A stretch of DNA of 64,000 nucleotides from Dreissena polymorpha (GCF_020536995.1 NC_068359.1:60939615-61003614), one strand, 5' to 3'; positions 1-32,886 are shown, numbered from the stretch's first letter. Notes: a model not told the origin generated them from the letters alone. Made by a program: numbers and translations.

Positions 1-52
1 ACTGGCAGTCCGATTGACTTGACCAGCTTTTTCAGAGCATTTTTTGTTATAG
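1..52 (+). other. Possible partial exon at window edge (unidentified)
   Basis: The first 52 bases are open on the plus strand (SPIDLTSFFRAFFVI) and stop at a GT (ATAG|GTGCAA). The minus strand is also open here (NALKKLVKSIGLP). Composition is less AT-rich than the flank. Too short to assign; it could be the edge of a neighbouring gene or chance. Confidence 0.12.
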
Positions 53-223
53 GTGCAAGTGGGCACTGCTAACTAATGCTAAAGGTTACAGTGATATGAT
101 GTCCCACACATTCCTAGGTTTATAATACTGTACCTGTTCAATGTTAGTACATAACATAAAATAATTTCCCTTTTAAAATAATATTCAGTATTTGAGAAAA
201 GCAACACATTTCATGTACAAATA

Positions 224-253
224 TTTATTCTTATATGACTTTTAATATTTATT
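224..253 (-). terminator. Candidate EEF1D polyadenylation signals
   Basis: Two AATAAA hexamers on the minus strand (253-248 and 229-224) lie about 250-280 bases past the EEF1D stop codon, a reasonable 3' UTR length. No transcript evidence is available; other A-rich hexamers exist nearby. Confidence 0.3.
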
Positions 254-502
254 TACATGTATTTCTTTGAAATAAAAGCACTTGCTTATTTCTCATTTTC
301 TTTCATCACAATTTCGAATAACCGTGCTAAATAAACTATAAATCTTTTTAATCTTAATTGAAAATTATTGAAACCAAATTTGATGTTCCAAGCAACGAAA
401 ACAAGGCATGCAATATGATATCTGAACAAATCTTTAACATCGTACATTCAAGATTTAAGATGACACCTGAAAATGGTCAGTCCACTGTTAATGTCCACAT
501 AA

Positions 503-20443
<19,941 letters not shown>

Positions 20444-20879
20444 CTAAATAAACAGGATTACAAACTGTGAAATCATTATTATTGAAAGGACATTAAATTT
20501 TTGCTTATTTAAAAGGTAGACCTATCCACAAATTTAAGATCCCAACCCACAATTACACCTAATGTTTCAACTACTTTGTAGGCAAAAAAGACATTAATAT
20601 CGTATGTAATCCAAACACACATTCTGCATTTGTTTTTCCAATCAAAGTAATATAAAAAGGGAGTACATTACCCTGTAAAACACTCATGCAATAAAGCTGT
20701 ATCCATACCATTAACATTGTTTTGGTATGATAGTAAGGGTATTCCGGTAAGTTATAAATTTTCAAAGATTATGAACATTAAACAGCCAATATGTGGCAGA
20801 TCAAAGAAAATAAATGCAGTTAAAAGATGAATATGTGTGACCACTCACCTAATAAAGATAATTTCAGTTTTAAACAAGA

Positions 20880-21555
20880 GTGCCAAACTGTCACAAGATA
20901 CGCCCGTTCAAAGTTTTTGGACACTATGCTCAATGCTTGAAATGCACTAAGTGACCTCGAGACCTAGTGATTGACCCGGCAAGATCCATATTTGAACTTG
21001 ACCTAGATATCATATAGATGTAACATCTGATTAAATTTGGTGAAGATCAGATGAAAACTACTTCAATTAGAGAGCGGACACCATGCTAAATGCTTAAAAT
21101 GCACAATGTGACCTCGTGACCTCGTTTTTGACCCGGCATGACCCATATTCAAACTTGACCTACATTTCATCTAGACACAACTTCTGACCAAATTAGGTGA
21201 AGATCAGATGAAAACTACTTCAATTAGAGAGCGGACACCATGCTAAATGCTTGAAATGCACTAAGTAACCTCTTGACCTAGTTTTTGACCTGGCATGACC
21301 CATATTTGAACTTGACCTACATATCATCTAGACACAACTTCTGACCAAATTTGGTGAAGACAGGGTGAAAACTACTTCAATTAGAGAGCGGACACCATGC
21401 TTAATCCTTGAAATGCACTAAGTGACCTAGTTTTTGACCCGGCATGACCCATATTCAAACTTGACCTAGATATTGTCTAGACACAACTTCTGACCAAGTT
21501 TTGTGAAGATCGGATGAAAACTATTTGAATTAGAGAGCGGACACTGCTGTGGACG
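20880..21555. repeat. Degenerate tandem repeat, ~150-160 bp unit ('GAGAGCGGACACCATGCT')
   Basis: TTAGAGAGCGGACAC recurs near 21068, 21230, 21386 and 21533 with TGAAATGCACTAAGTGACC, TTGACCCGGCATGACCCATA and GGTGAAGATCAGATGAAAAC in each unit. A second array lies at 23020-23540. Confidence 0.85.
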
Positions 21556-22029
21556 CCGCCCGCCAAGGGTGAAACTCTAATACGTCCTATAAACATAAGC
21601 AATACAAACTTTTCTTAAAGTTACTTCTAACAAACAGCTATATTTAATTTATAGCACCTTCTCTAATTGGTGTCAATACCGGTAGGTGTAAGATTGTTAT
21701 CTGCATGGCCATGATTGTTAGTGAATTTAACCAATGAAACTTAGCTGTTTTGATTCTAATATTCATATACCATCATTCAGTCTTGCTTATTCGTTAACTA
21801 TAACTTCACCAAACTGAAATGATTTTTGGCATGCATCTAAAAGGGCTGATTACAATTTACTATTAGCATGTCTATCCGTGGTATTTGCCCTCTTAATGAA
21901 TACATACAAATTTTGGAAGTGACCCAATACAAAACACTCCTGTGTTATATATCAATCTATAAATAAGCTCATATGATTACTGATAATCTATGTTTTATTG
22001 TATGCGAAAATTGAATGGTTAAATAAACA

Positions 22030-22520
22030 AGAGGGCCTGAAAGGCCTAAAGTCACTCACCTGAGATAAAAAGAAATGACCTGTTCTTTGCAGCCCAAGAT
22101 ATCCATGGAACAAAATTAATGTTCTAACCATGTTTCATGAAGAATGAACAACAAATGGCCCCCTGGCAGCCATGTTTTTTTAACAGACCTGAACCATTTT
22201 TTAACTCTTCCAAGATATGTCCAAATTTCATGAAGATTGGGCAAAAAATGTGTCTTCTAGACTGTTCACATGTTTTCACTATATACATATAAAGAAAACT
22301 GCCCCCACCCCTGGCGTCCATGTTTTTTCACTGATTACGACCATTTTCAAACTCGTCCGAGACATCCACACAACTAATGTTTTGACAAATTTCATGATGA
22401 TTGGGCAAAAAATGTGACTTCTAGAGTGTTAACAAGCTTTTTTACTATATAAATATAAGGAAAAAGACCCCCCCTGGCAACCATGTTTTTTAACCGATCC
22501 AAACCATTTTCGAACTCAAC
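22030..22520. repeat. Degenerate tandem repeat ('TTTCATGAAGATTGGGCAAA', ~140-180 bp unit)
   Basis: Starts near AAACAAGAGGGCCTGAAAGG; units contain TTTCATGA(A/T)GATTGGGC, AAAAATGTG(T/A)CTTCTAGA and CCATGTTTTTT. Similar text recurs at 56780-57900. Non-coding; open frames are repeat translations. Confidence 0.75.
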
Positions 22521-22950
22521 TGTCGTATCCAGGTGTGGTAGTGCGGTCTCGTTCGCTTATGCAAGTGAACCGGTCGTGGGATTGTTACGAGTTATGTAAC
22601 TTTGTGAGCACTTATGTAATGCGGAAATATTTATTCGACGCTTATTTCCTGTCAGGATGACACCACTGACTGATTGAAATTCAATTAACTAAAGGCGTCC
22701 TTTCAGATAAGCCTGAATACACTTAAAGAATTAATCTTTAAGTGAAAACTAAAGCAGCTTTAACGAAAATAACTAACTTTTATTCCAAGAACTCGGAAAA
22801 TGAAAAACAATGACAGAGAATTAAGAACAGGTACAAGCCAAGTCTAAAGAATCTAAGTATTGTTACAAAAATGAACAAAATACAGCAAATACCTTAATGA
22901 ATGTAAAAAGAAGTTCACAATCTGTCAAAAAAACTGATATAACTAGAGCT
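22521..22950. other. Unassigned sequence, no gene seen
   Basis: Begins abruptly at a less AT-rich block (GTGGTAGTGCGGTCTCGTTC), possibly a solo repeat end, and grades into AT-rich DNA. No frame or structure supports a call. Confidence 0.3.
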
Positions 22951-22989
22951 TTGTCACAGACGTGACGAATACCCCCACATGCCGCATTG

Positions 22990-23545
22990 ACACATAATAT
23001 TTTGCATGTCGTCTTCACAAAAAAACAGCGGACACCATGCTAAATTTTTAAAATGCAATTAGTGACCCCTTGACCTAGTTTTTGACCCAAAAAGGCCCAT
23101 GTTCTAACTTGGCCGTAAGATCATCTCCATAAAAATTCTGACCAAGTTTGGTGAAGATCCGATGTAAACTACTTGAATAAGAGAGCGGACACCATGCTGA
23201 ATGTTAAAAAACGCACTAAGTGACCCCGTGACCTAGTTTTAGGCTCAGAATGGCCCATGTTCAAACTTGTCCTAGAGATCATTTAGATAAAACTTGTGAC
23301 CAAGTTTGGTGAGGATTAGATGAAAACTACTTGAATTAGAGAGCGGACAACATGGTGCGGTTTAAAACGCACTAAGATACCCCGTGACCTAGTTTTTGAC
23401 CCGACATGACCCATATTCAAACTTGATCTAGACATATCTAGATACAACTTCTGACAAAGTTTGGTGAATATTGGATGAAAACTACTTTAATAAGAGAGCA
23501 GGCAACATTGTGAAGTTTAAAACACACTAAGTGACGCCGTGACCT
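22990..23545. repeat. Second 'GAGAGCGGACA' tandem array
   Basis: Same unit as 20880-21555, with copies near 23028, 23183, 23338 and 23492, more diverged. Confidence 0.8.
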
Positions 23546-23909
23546 TGTTTTTCTTTTGTTGTGATCTCTTAGTTGATAGGCTTATCATACATGTAGTATG
23601 CTTGCATTAGTTATAGCTGTATTTCCATGGTACATTCATTATAACAGTATATTATAAACAATATAAACACTTTCTCATACTTTTAATCTTGCCAAGCTAG
23701 TTTTATTAAAACATGTTTTACACTTAATTATACTTTTGATGAGTAAAAAAAAAATGACATGCGCCTATTGTGCAATTATGAGTTGGACCAACAGTACCCT
23801 GATTCGAATTATTTGATCAGCCATTTTAAAATGCATGTTTATATGTATGTAAACAAGAGTAGATGTTCTTTATTATTAATATATGTTTTCTGCATGTTCA
23901 TGTATTTAT

Positions 23910-23980
23910 AAAATACAAAATCAAAGACTTTTGCTGGAGTATTTTAAATCCTCCCGCAAAAGTCTTTGATTTTGTATTTT
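23910..23980. repeat. Perfect 25-bp inverted repeat (hairpin)
   Basis: 23910-23934 and 23956-23980 are exact reverse complements (core ATCAAAGACTTTTGC / GCAAAAGTCTTTGAT) around a 21-base loop. Confidence 0.9.
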
Positions 23981-24099
23981 ACTAATCAGCTAAAAAAGTC
24001 ATTTGTGAAATACTCTTTTTCTTAAAAAATTATCTGAAGCTCTGATCATAATCTTAACAAATTAAACAAAGACGTATAAAATACATCTTTAAATTTAAC

Positions 24100-24149
24100 T
24101 TGTCCAATGATGTGGACCTCATCAGTTCCATCTTTACCGTTAAAGTAAT
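24100..24149 (-). other. Possible short exon (unidentified)
   Basis: On the minus strand a TTATTTCAG acceptor precedes 50 bases open as YFNGKDGTDEVHIIGQ and ending at a weak donor CAA|GTTAAA. It could be an upstream exon of EEF1D or part of another gene, or chance. DEVHIIGQ recalls the N-terminus of B9D2 (MAEVHVIGQ), but nothing else here supports that. Confidence 0.2.
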
Positions 24150-24151
24150 CT

Positions 24152-25960
24152 GAAATAACAAGTAACAAGTAGATCGTGTTTTGATTATCCTAGTTTGATA
24201 CTTTTATTTTTGTTTGAATCATTGTAAAAATACAGAAACCAGTCTGTACACTGTTTAACAGTCAGGCCAAATGTTAAAAATGCGGCATGCTCCCGGTCTC
24301 TTATAGAATAAATGAGATCACTGCGCAGGAGAGTGCCTGTATTTTAGCTTCATTGCTCCGCAAATAGCACTGACAATGTAATCGCTTGTCAACATCCAGC
24401 TTTGTAAAACTTAATTACGGCTTTAATACAATGTATTTTTTTGTATTTCTAGACCTGACTGGTTGTCAACGGACAACTTAATTGAAAAAAATCAGTTGCC
24501 CAGACAAGCAAATGTACGACTTGGGCAACTCAGACAGTTGATTTCGCCACCCCTGCCCCATGGTTACTCCTATAAATACGAGGTCGATTTACATCGACCT
24601 CATATGGTTTAACGTTATTTTGCAATAGCATCGTTCCGACATGAATTCATGTCGGAAGCTTTAACGGCATCAAATTCATATAACAGCACAGAATAATCAT
24701 GCAATAAATTATTAAACATAAAATATAAACATTATTTTACTAATTGCATTAGAAGAATGTTTATACAAACTTACAAGTAATGATAGTCCAGACCTTAAAA
24801 CACTACCACTGTTCAAATTCCATATTGTTGCCATATAGCACTGTGTAAATTGAAAGTTGCATAATGTTACCTCATTGGTCGGTTATAAATACATTTTTTC
24901 CTCTATATATAGTATTTGATTTAGACGAAAATAATAATTTACGTGGAATGTCATATTTGTTTTCCATTAAAACTTTGATCTTGCCGTGTGTGTTTATGGA
25001 CGTTATTAATTATGTTATACTTATTTTTGTATTTCATTTAGAATTAATACATTTGTACGTATAGCCCTTTTTGTTAACTGTTTTTAGCAAATGATTCGCG
25101 GCTTATTAAGTTAAGACACGGAAAATAGTTAAAGCGACACTTTCATTTAAAGGTTTAATGTGAACAATATTAAATGAAACCTTTTTTGTATTAATATATT
25201 TTATTGACATGTTAAATTCGATACTTGAAAAGGTGTTTAGTCTTTAAAAAGATGTCGCTGATATTGTTAATTTCAATAACTGTTAATATTCTCAATGTTG
25301 TATAAGAAATTGAATAGTTTCACTGAGTTGTATTCCCGCCTAAAATCCGATATCGTAAAACGCGCAACGGTTAAGAATAAGGTCTGAATAAGTTTAAGTA
25401 TTCATATCCGAATATCAGCAGCTGTGCCAGCTGGGAAGCCCCGTTTTGGCTTAAACAACCACAAGCGAAACAACATACTTTTTTAAGTCTTGCAATTAGA
25501 CTCAATAATCACAGAAATACCATAGAAATCCCCAAACCAAGATAAAATTTGCATTTAGAGTAAGGAGTATGCACAAGGGTTAAATTGGTTGATAGAACGA
25601 GAAAGGAAAAATTATCTAAAGGATTTAAGTATAGTGTATGTCCATTAATACAGTGTCAGAGACTTTTTTCGCTTTTAATGAACTACATTTCGATTCAATT
25701 ATCAGTATAATGTTTGGATGATTATTATGTCTCACTAATAATGAGCTTCTCCACCTTTATTCATGATTTAAATTTTGTTCATGTATGTTTATGTATGTTT
25801 TGTTTACTTGTGAGTGTGTGCGTGTGAGCATAGGGCTGGTGCGTATTTCTGCATTTTTGTTTTCTTTTTGTTGACTTCTTATGAAAATATGTTGTTCTCG
25901 TGGGCCTCATATGGCGTATTTGATCGAAATAAACAGCTACCATATATTCTTTAAAAAAAA
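24152..25960. other. AT-rich sequence, no gene seen
   Basis: No exon-like frame, no recognisable repeat beyond low-complexity AT. The small open frame near 24864-25064 is hydrophobic but lacks any domain and sits in AT-rich DNA. Confidence 0.4.
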
Positions 25961-25971
25961 TGTTTTATTAA

Positions 25972-26476
25972 AGGGGCCTTTTCACAGATTTTTGGCGTGT
26001 TTTGAAGTTTGTCATTAAATGCTTTATATTGATAAATATAAACATTGGATCTAAAAAGCTCCAGTAAACAATCAAGAATAAAATTTTACAAAAGGAAAAA
26101 AAAGTAGCCCGCATCAGGGCTCGAACCAGTGACCCCCGGAGTCCTGGAGTAAAAACCAATTAGACCGCTCGGTCATCCTGCCAAGTATGTATAAGCGACC
26201 TATTTTAAACTTTATATAAGCAATCTTCGTAGTTTCACAAAATTAAACGACAAAAACAGAATTCTCCAAATTATTAATTCAATCGTTTCGCGTTGCAACG
26301 CTTTATAATTTTCAGGTTTGTAAATCGCCAAAAGATGCGTATAATGGCTATATTAGACCATGGTTAATGTTCAGTATTACTGTTTCCTCACAAAAATCAT
26401 AACTAAAACGAAAATTTGCGAATCTGAAACAACTTTTTTCAATTTTGTCAATTTACCAAAACGTGAAAAGATCCCT
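25972..26476. mobile_element. TTAA-flanked MITE carrying a tRNA-like segment (copy B)
   Basis: TTAA at 25968-25971 and 26477-26480; ends AGGGGCCTTTTCACAG and CGTGAAAAGATCCCT. Same family as 14132-14625. The tRNA-like segment is on the opposite strand relative to the window (26183-26106): ATGACCGAGCGGTCTAA and GGTTCGAGCCCTG. Confidence 0.8.
26106..26183 (-). pseudogene. tRNA-like segment (Leu-like layout) inside MITE copy B
   Basis: GGCAGGATGACCGAGCGGTC at the 5' end and GGTTCGAGCCC B box with a long variable arm CTCCGGGGGTC. The D/T arms look like a class II tRNA, but the acceptor ends (GGCAGGA / GATGCGGGC) pair poorly. Likely Pol III promoter remnant. Confidence 0.5.
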
Positions 26477-26901
26477 TTAAGTATTATTCCGTGTTTGCTG
26501 TCAAACAAATTTTGATTAAAGAATACATTTCATAACGTTGCGCAACAATTAATGATGCATACAATTGGTAGTTTTAACACACACATATAGGTTTCATTAA
26601 ATTAAAGAGTACAGAAAGCTAAAAAGGGATGTGGTTTGTTGTACAATAACAATTGGTTATGTGTAACCTATTCAAAAAATAATTTCGTTCAAGATAATTC
26701 AACGTAATTCTCTAAACGACAAACACACTTTGTGTGTTGTGTATGTTTATTTTTAAAATGTACAAAAGTGGTTTAAAAGCACAATTTTTACACATTTAAG
26801 AGGTAATCGCTCACATTTATGTCTAATTAATGATAATTTTATGCATAAGCAAAGATTTAACGAAAAAAACTGAAGTTAAGTTTAAATCAATATGCTACAG
26901 T

Positions 26902-27766
26902 CAGAGCTCCAGATAAGGGCCGTATAGCCGTAAATACGCCTTTTTCATGAAGATTTACGCATTTATTTTTATAAACTGGATGTACAATAACGGCATTAAT
27001 ATCCATTTTACGCATTTACGAAAACAATCTGGACGTACCGATACGTCTGCGTCAGCACGGCGTGATTTATTTTATTGGTCCCTAACCTAACAACGCTTTT
27101 CGTTAATTTAAATTACCGAAAAGTTGTAGACTGGGTTCATATATTTTATGTCTATTCTGTCGCGTGATTTCCTGTAACTTGTAAATCTGTCAAAAGCAAT
27201 ATGTCTGCGCGCAATGGAATGCCGGCTTGACCGAAAGCGGTTCAAAACAACACTTTGTTGTCATATAATGGCTACATACGGTGTCGTCTAACCATCCTGA
27301 CATTAAATATGTAAACCCAGAAAAAGACATTGTCGCCCCGATATTTAACAATTTGATTGCATCGGTGGCTTAAAACGTTAGAAAACATGATGAGAAACGA
27401 ATGAGACAGTGAAATAAGTGTTCATTTACTTAGCTTACTAGTTGGCTTGTGTTTTCTTGTCAAGAAAAATGAAGAAATAGTATTAGTCATTAGTTGTAAT
27501 GTGTAGTTGTATTTGCATCATAATTCAGAATGGAAAACCTAATACAGTTACTGTTTAAGAAGCTACATATATTTATTATAATTGCTGCAAATGTTTCTGT
27601 AAAGTCAGTTATACACCCTTTAATATCCAAGAACACGGGTAGTACAGTACTACCTGTATTTTTGGATATGGTAGTACAGGTACTAATTGAGTTTAAGCGT
27701 TACTCCTTTGCTTTCTGCCAGTGGCAGTACCGTTACTAATTTCACAAATTCTTATCTGGAGCTCTG
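26902..27766. mobile_element. hAT-like DNA element, copy 2 (TIR CAGAGCTCCAGATAAG)
   Basis: 865 bp with the same perfect 16-bp termini as 8663-9513, but the interior is largely different, keeping only patches such as a TTTATTTTATTGG stretch. Contains an inner inverted GTAGTACAG/CTGTACTAC-type pair near 27640-27680. No transposase frame. Confidence 0.7.
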
Positions 27767-29939
27767 CTATAGGAAAACGACGTTAGGCGTTTAGACGTAA
27801 TTGGTAGATTACGTCTAATTATATGGACTACCCCATGGTTAGACCGATAGGGGACAATTAACGTATGAAACACCGATTTTAACGCACGGTTCTGTTCTCA
27901 ACGACACATGTACATAGTTCACCAACTTCGACATTACTCGTATTCGAGGCTTGAAGTTTATTGGAAGAAGGAGAGAAAGATATAGTTACCTCATAACAAT
28001 GGACTGAAGATTTTAAAAAGCTTAATATTGTCAAACGGACAATCTTGCTGTGCTTCTACTACCCTTAACAGCAGTGGAACCGACGCGGCCTACTATGAAA
28101 CGCGCATTTTGTGTTAAGCCAAGGACACATCAAGTTTATAACATAAAATTCATAACATTATAGAAAATTCGGACAACGTTATCCAAAAAAAAGTTATCTC
28201 GACTTCTAACAATGTCAATGTGCTGACATTGTATTCAGCGAAAACATATCAGAATCATGTTTTCAAATTTATAAATAACGATTACTTTTCAAAACCCTAT
28301 GTGTTTATATAACCTTTGTAATTTACGTGGAATGAACCGGCGTGTAAATCTCGACTTGACACGAGTTAACCGTGGGGAGAAAGGACAGTTACCTGCCCTG
28401 GATTGGTTAAAACTAACTATATATAAGGTTAAAAAACACGAATTAAAAACAATGGGCTTCATTGACTTATGAAAATGGATCTGTCAGTTTGTTTATGCAT
28501 CATTATATTGTTCTAATGGTATTATAAAATTTTCCAAAATCATTAAACACATCAAAGCTAAAACATCACTTTTAGATAGAGTGGGTTTAGTTATAAAGGC
28601 GTATTTTGTTTTTATCACTGTAGATGTTGAGTGTTCCAAAGACCTTTATGTATTCTATAGGTCGTTGAGTGTTCATGGTGATGGCATGTGTTCTCAGTAG
28701 AGATATCAACGCGCTGAAGGCAATTTAGTTGTTCGCCCCTTGAACGTAAATGTATTTAATATTATTTACAGGACATTTAGTTCGACTTTTAAAGGTAGGC
28801 CAATCGACCTGCTACGAAAACTGCAAACACCCATGTAGTTTACCTTTAATTGTCTACAATAAGGTGAGATTTTGGGTAAAAAAACAGCAAAGAGGAAAAT
28901 GTCATTGATTGACAATCTCGCATAATTTTATACAGTATTCACACAAACTCCATAATGATAACAAAGATGAAAAAAGTCAACGTATATCTAAGTTGGCGCT
29001 AAAGAAAAGTCAGTGAGCATAACAAAGAATGAATTACAACATAATTATTATAATAAATGTATTTGTGTCAACAATCATTGTATTGAATTCTCAATCAAAC
29101 TGCATTAAAAAATATTTAATATTTTTCGACTGAAATTAAATGCTTCATTTAATGTATTTCTATTTCATTGTTTATTCATTTTCATGTACTGACATAGCTA
29201 CTCTACTCCCACCATCACAAATAGTTTTATAAACGTACCATCTACTGCAATGTTTAAGTTGTAAATCAACATTTTTTCTTTAGTTTAAATGGGCCAAAAC
29301 TTTCTCAATGTGTGCATTTATTCCGATTTACATTTTTCATCATAAAATACTACATACTGAATTTCATGTCTTTATTAAATTATAGCACCTGGTCTGTTGC
29401 AACACGCACGCTTTTCATGCGCGGAACTTGATAGACGATAGTAACAATGTCGCACTCTTATAAAAACACGGGATTTTTTTAGATGCGTACGAAGGGACTG
29501 GAATCAGCAAATAACAGCACATGGCTAAAGAAGTTCGAAATATACATGAACTGACATTAAATTGCTTCCAGGTAGATTCTTTAAAGGTTAATTGTTGTTT
29601 TCAAACCTTACTCGCCATAAAGATTCAATTGCTCACCATTTGCTTTTAACTGTTCATAGGTTACTTCAGTTAAAAGTTGTGGGGATGATGCCCGACCTTA
29701 TCTTTAAATAATGTAATGTGTTAATTACCGTTTTATATTACGTAAATGGTAATACTGTAATTATTTGTTAAACAATCTCCTGTAAACGCTGACTTTAATG
29801 ACCGTCAATCAAAAATACTAGTCGCCAGATAACCCCGCCCTCATAAGCATTCTTGGAACCGATTGGACGGCGACAATTACAGTTTGGCGACCAGAAAGTA
29901 ACCTGAGAACATTAATACAACGTACACCACCGACATCAA
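27767..29939. other. AT-rich non-coding sequence, no gene seen
   Basis: No frame with coding character. A slightly GC-richer stretch at 29820-29905 (ACCCCGCCCTCATAAGC) could be regulatory, but I see no TATA or initiator arrangement to argue it. Confidence 0.35.
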
Positions 29940-32180
29940 CACCACAATCATCACAACCGTCACCAAACACATTCCACCACGACCACCACAACCAGCACCA
30001 CCATCATCACGACTACCATCCCCACCACCATTACCACCACCATCATCATTACCATCATAAAATCACCACAATCACAAGGACTATCACCACCAATACCACA
30101 ACCAACATAACCCATATCACCAAAAACATCACAAATACCAGCACCACCATCACCTTCAACACCATCACCACAACCATTTCCACAACACCATCATCACAAC
30201 CATCAACACCACCATCACCACAACTTCTATCACCTTCCCCACCACCATCACCACCACCCAAACATCACCAACATCATCATCACCACCTCCACAGCCACCA
30301 TTACGACCACTATCACCACCACCGCTCCCATCAAAACGACCACAATTGTCACCACCACCATAACCACCATCTACGTCTACAATACCATCACACCACCATC
30401 ACTACAACAGCCACCATAACAATCACCATTACCACCATTAAAACGACAACAATCATCACCACCATCACCATCACTGCCACCATCACTACCACGATGACCA
30501 TAATCATCATCACTATAAATAACACCACCATCATCAGCATCACAATCATCACAACCGTCACCAAATCATCAACATCACAATCACCGTCATCAATTAATCG
30601 CCATCACGACCACCACCATCACCACCAATATCGCCATTAACACCATCATCGCCACTACAATCACCATCATCATCACAACCACCACCATCATATTCACCAT
30701 CATCACCACCATCACAAGGACCATCTCCACCAATACCACCATCACCAATACCACCATCACCATAACCATGATCACAACCATCAACAAACTCACTATCACC
30801 ACCACTACAACCACCACCACCACTATCACCACCACTATCACCACCACCATCAACACCATAATCTCCATTAACCACAATCACCAACAACACCATCATCACC
30901 ATCACTTTCATAACCATCCCCACCACAATCCCCACCAACACCGCCATCACAACCATTTCCATCACCATCACCGTCAACACCACCATTACCTTCACAATCA
31001 CCACCATAACAACCATCATTTTCATCACCATCGTAGTCGTCATCGCCAACAACAACACCATCACCAACACTATTCAATCACCATCACCACCATCACATCT
31101 ATCACAAGTGGTTAACCCCAAAAACTTCCATCACCACCACCGCCATCACAATCGCAATCACCACCTATATCTCCATCAACACCACCATCACCACCACCAA
31201 TTCCACCTCAATCACCATCACCACCACCACCAAAGCCACACCAACAATCAGCAACAACATGACAAATTACCTCCATCATCACCACCATTACCATTTACAC
31301 CACCACCACCAACACTACCACCACCACCACAATCACCACCTTTATATTAATCAACACCACCATCACCACCACCAATTACACAACAATCACAATCACCACC
31401 ACCAGAGTCACACCAACAATCAGCAACAACATGACAAATTACCACCATCATCACCACCATTACCATTTCTACCACCACCATCAACACCACCATCACAAGC
31501 TCCATTATCACCACCAACATTAACACCATCACAACCATTATCATCCCTAACAACTTCCATCACTACCATCACCACCACCATCGCCCCCTTCAACACCATC
31601 ACCACCATATTAACATCATTATCACGACCACAATTTCTTTAACCATCTCTACCATCACCAACACCATCATCATCACCACCACCATCACCACCTTCCCCAT
31701 TATCCCCACCATCACCACCACCACCACCATGACAATCACCACTGCCATCACCTTCACCACCAACAGCGCCACATCCATCACAATCACTACCAACATCATT
31801 GTCATCACAAACACCATCATAACCATCACCATTATTACACCACAACTATCGCCTTCACCATCATCACCAACATCACCACCACCAGCATCAACACCACAAT
31901 CAACACCACCATCATTACCACCACCGTAACTACTATCACAACTTACGTCACAACCATTACCACCACTGTGACAACCATTACCTTAACCATCACCACCACT
32001 ACTACCACCACAAACACCATCAACAACAGCATCGCCACCGCAATAACATTCACCACCATCATCACCGCCATCATCACCATCGCCAACACCATCATCACAA
32101 CCATCACCACCACCACAATAACCACAATCACCAGCACTATCACCATTTCCACAACAACCATCACCATCATCATCATCTTG
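29940..32180. repeat. 2.2 kb imperfect CAN-triplet tract (CAC/CAT/CAA)
   Basis: Almost pure plus-strand C and A with scattered T (CACCACCATCACC). It contains a ~180 bp internal repeat: ACACCAACAATCAGCAAC and ATGACAAATTACC occur at 31238-31270 and 31411-31442. Frames over it (poly His/Thr/Pro plus, poly Val/Met/Asp/Gly minus) are low-complexity artefacts. Confidence 0.92.
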
Positions 32181-32362
32181 CAAATCATCTTTATGTTCCT
32201 TGTTAATCTAACAAAATGTATTTTCTTATAAATAGTAATTATACATGGACAAATTAGGCATGCGTGTTTGTATTTTACGTTTTTTACACATAAACCTATT
32301 AAATATTATTGAGTCGCTCCAATTTCTTTAATAAGCAACGATGTACAGCCTCCACGGAACGT

Positions 32363-32467
32363 CTAAATTGAGAAATCTTCATGGCATCCGTAAAAGTTGC
32401 GCCATACTTCTTCAGCAGTGGAACCGGATCGTGTTAGTGTCCCATCTGACACGAACTGCAAATTGAC
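32363..32467 (-). CDS. Possible terminal exon of an unidentified gene
   Basis: After acceptor TTTATGTTTAG the minus strand reads 34 codons beginning VNLQFVSDGTLTRSGSTAEE and ending YGCHEDFSI, then TAG. Composition is much less AT-rich than the flanks. It is phase-compatible with the segment at 32818-32886. Family not recognised. Upstream exons, if real, would lie beyond the LTR element. Confidence 0.35.
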   Translation of the reverse strand, partial: VNLQFVSDGTLTRSGSTAEEVWRNFYGCHEDFSI

Positions 32468-32817
32468 CTAAACATAAATAAAACGCTACGTTATTGAAAA
32501 ACAACAATTAGCTCTTTTTTTCCTTCTCCAGATCAACCCCCGCCGAATACACACATTGAAAAGCAGATAAATGTATTTACACCGCATATAAATGACAAAA
32601 AAAAGCAAAAATCAAGTCGAATGGACAGTGTTGTCTGTCTGCACACCAAAAGCAGTAATGCTTACCAAAGGAAGTCAACAACAATCGCACATCACAATTA
32701 TTTCTTTAAGCAAAACTGTCTAACGTCATATTTGACCTTTAAAAATTATACCACATATCTTGGTATTCACAGCAATGGAAGAGATGACGGTCCATACTTC
32801 AGTCTGGTATATGTGAC

Positions 32818-32886
32818 CTTCAGCGATTGGCCATGGTGTATCGGAGTCCATGTAGAGTTCCCGCCCTTATTCCAATACACGGGCAG
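32818..32886 (-). CDS. Possible internal exon of the same unidentified gene
   Basis: 69 bases between acceptor TTTGTGTTCAACAG and donor AAG|GTCACA, 23 codons (LPVYWNKGGNSTWTPIHHGQ, SLK), phase 0 at both ends. An antisense plus-strand frame also spans it. No family recognised. Confidence 0.3.

Noticed and set aside
24100-24149. First exon of B9D2 (DEVHIIGQ resembles MAEVHVIGQ)
   Set aside because: No in-frame Met in the segment and no other B9-domain exon found nearby; eight similar residues are too little.
30055-32231. Many frames rich in His/Thr/Pro or Val/Met/Asp/Gly
   Set aside because: All arise from the CAN-triplet tract; several frames of both strands are open at once, the hallmark of low-complexity DNA.
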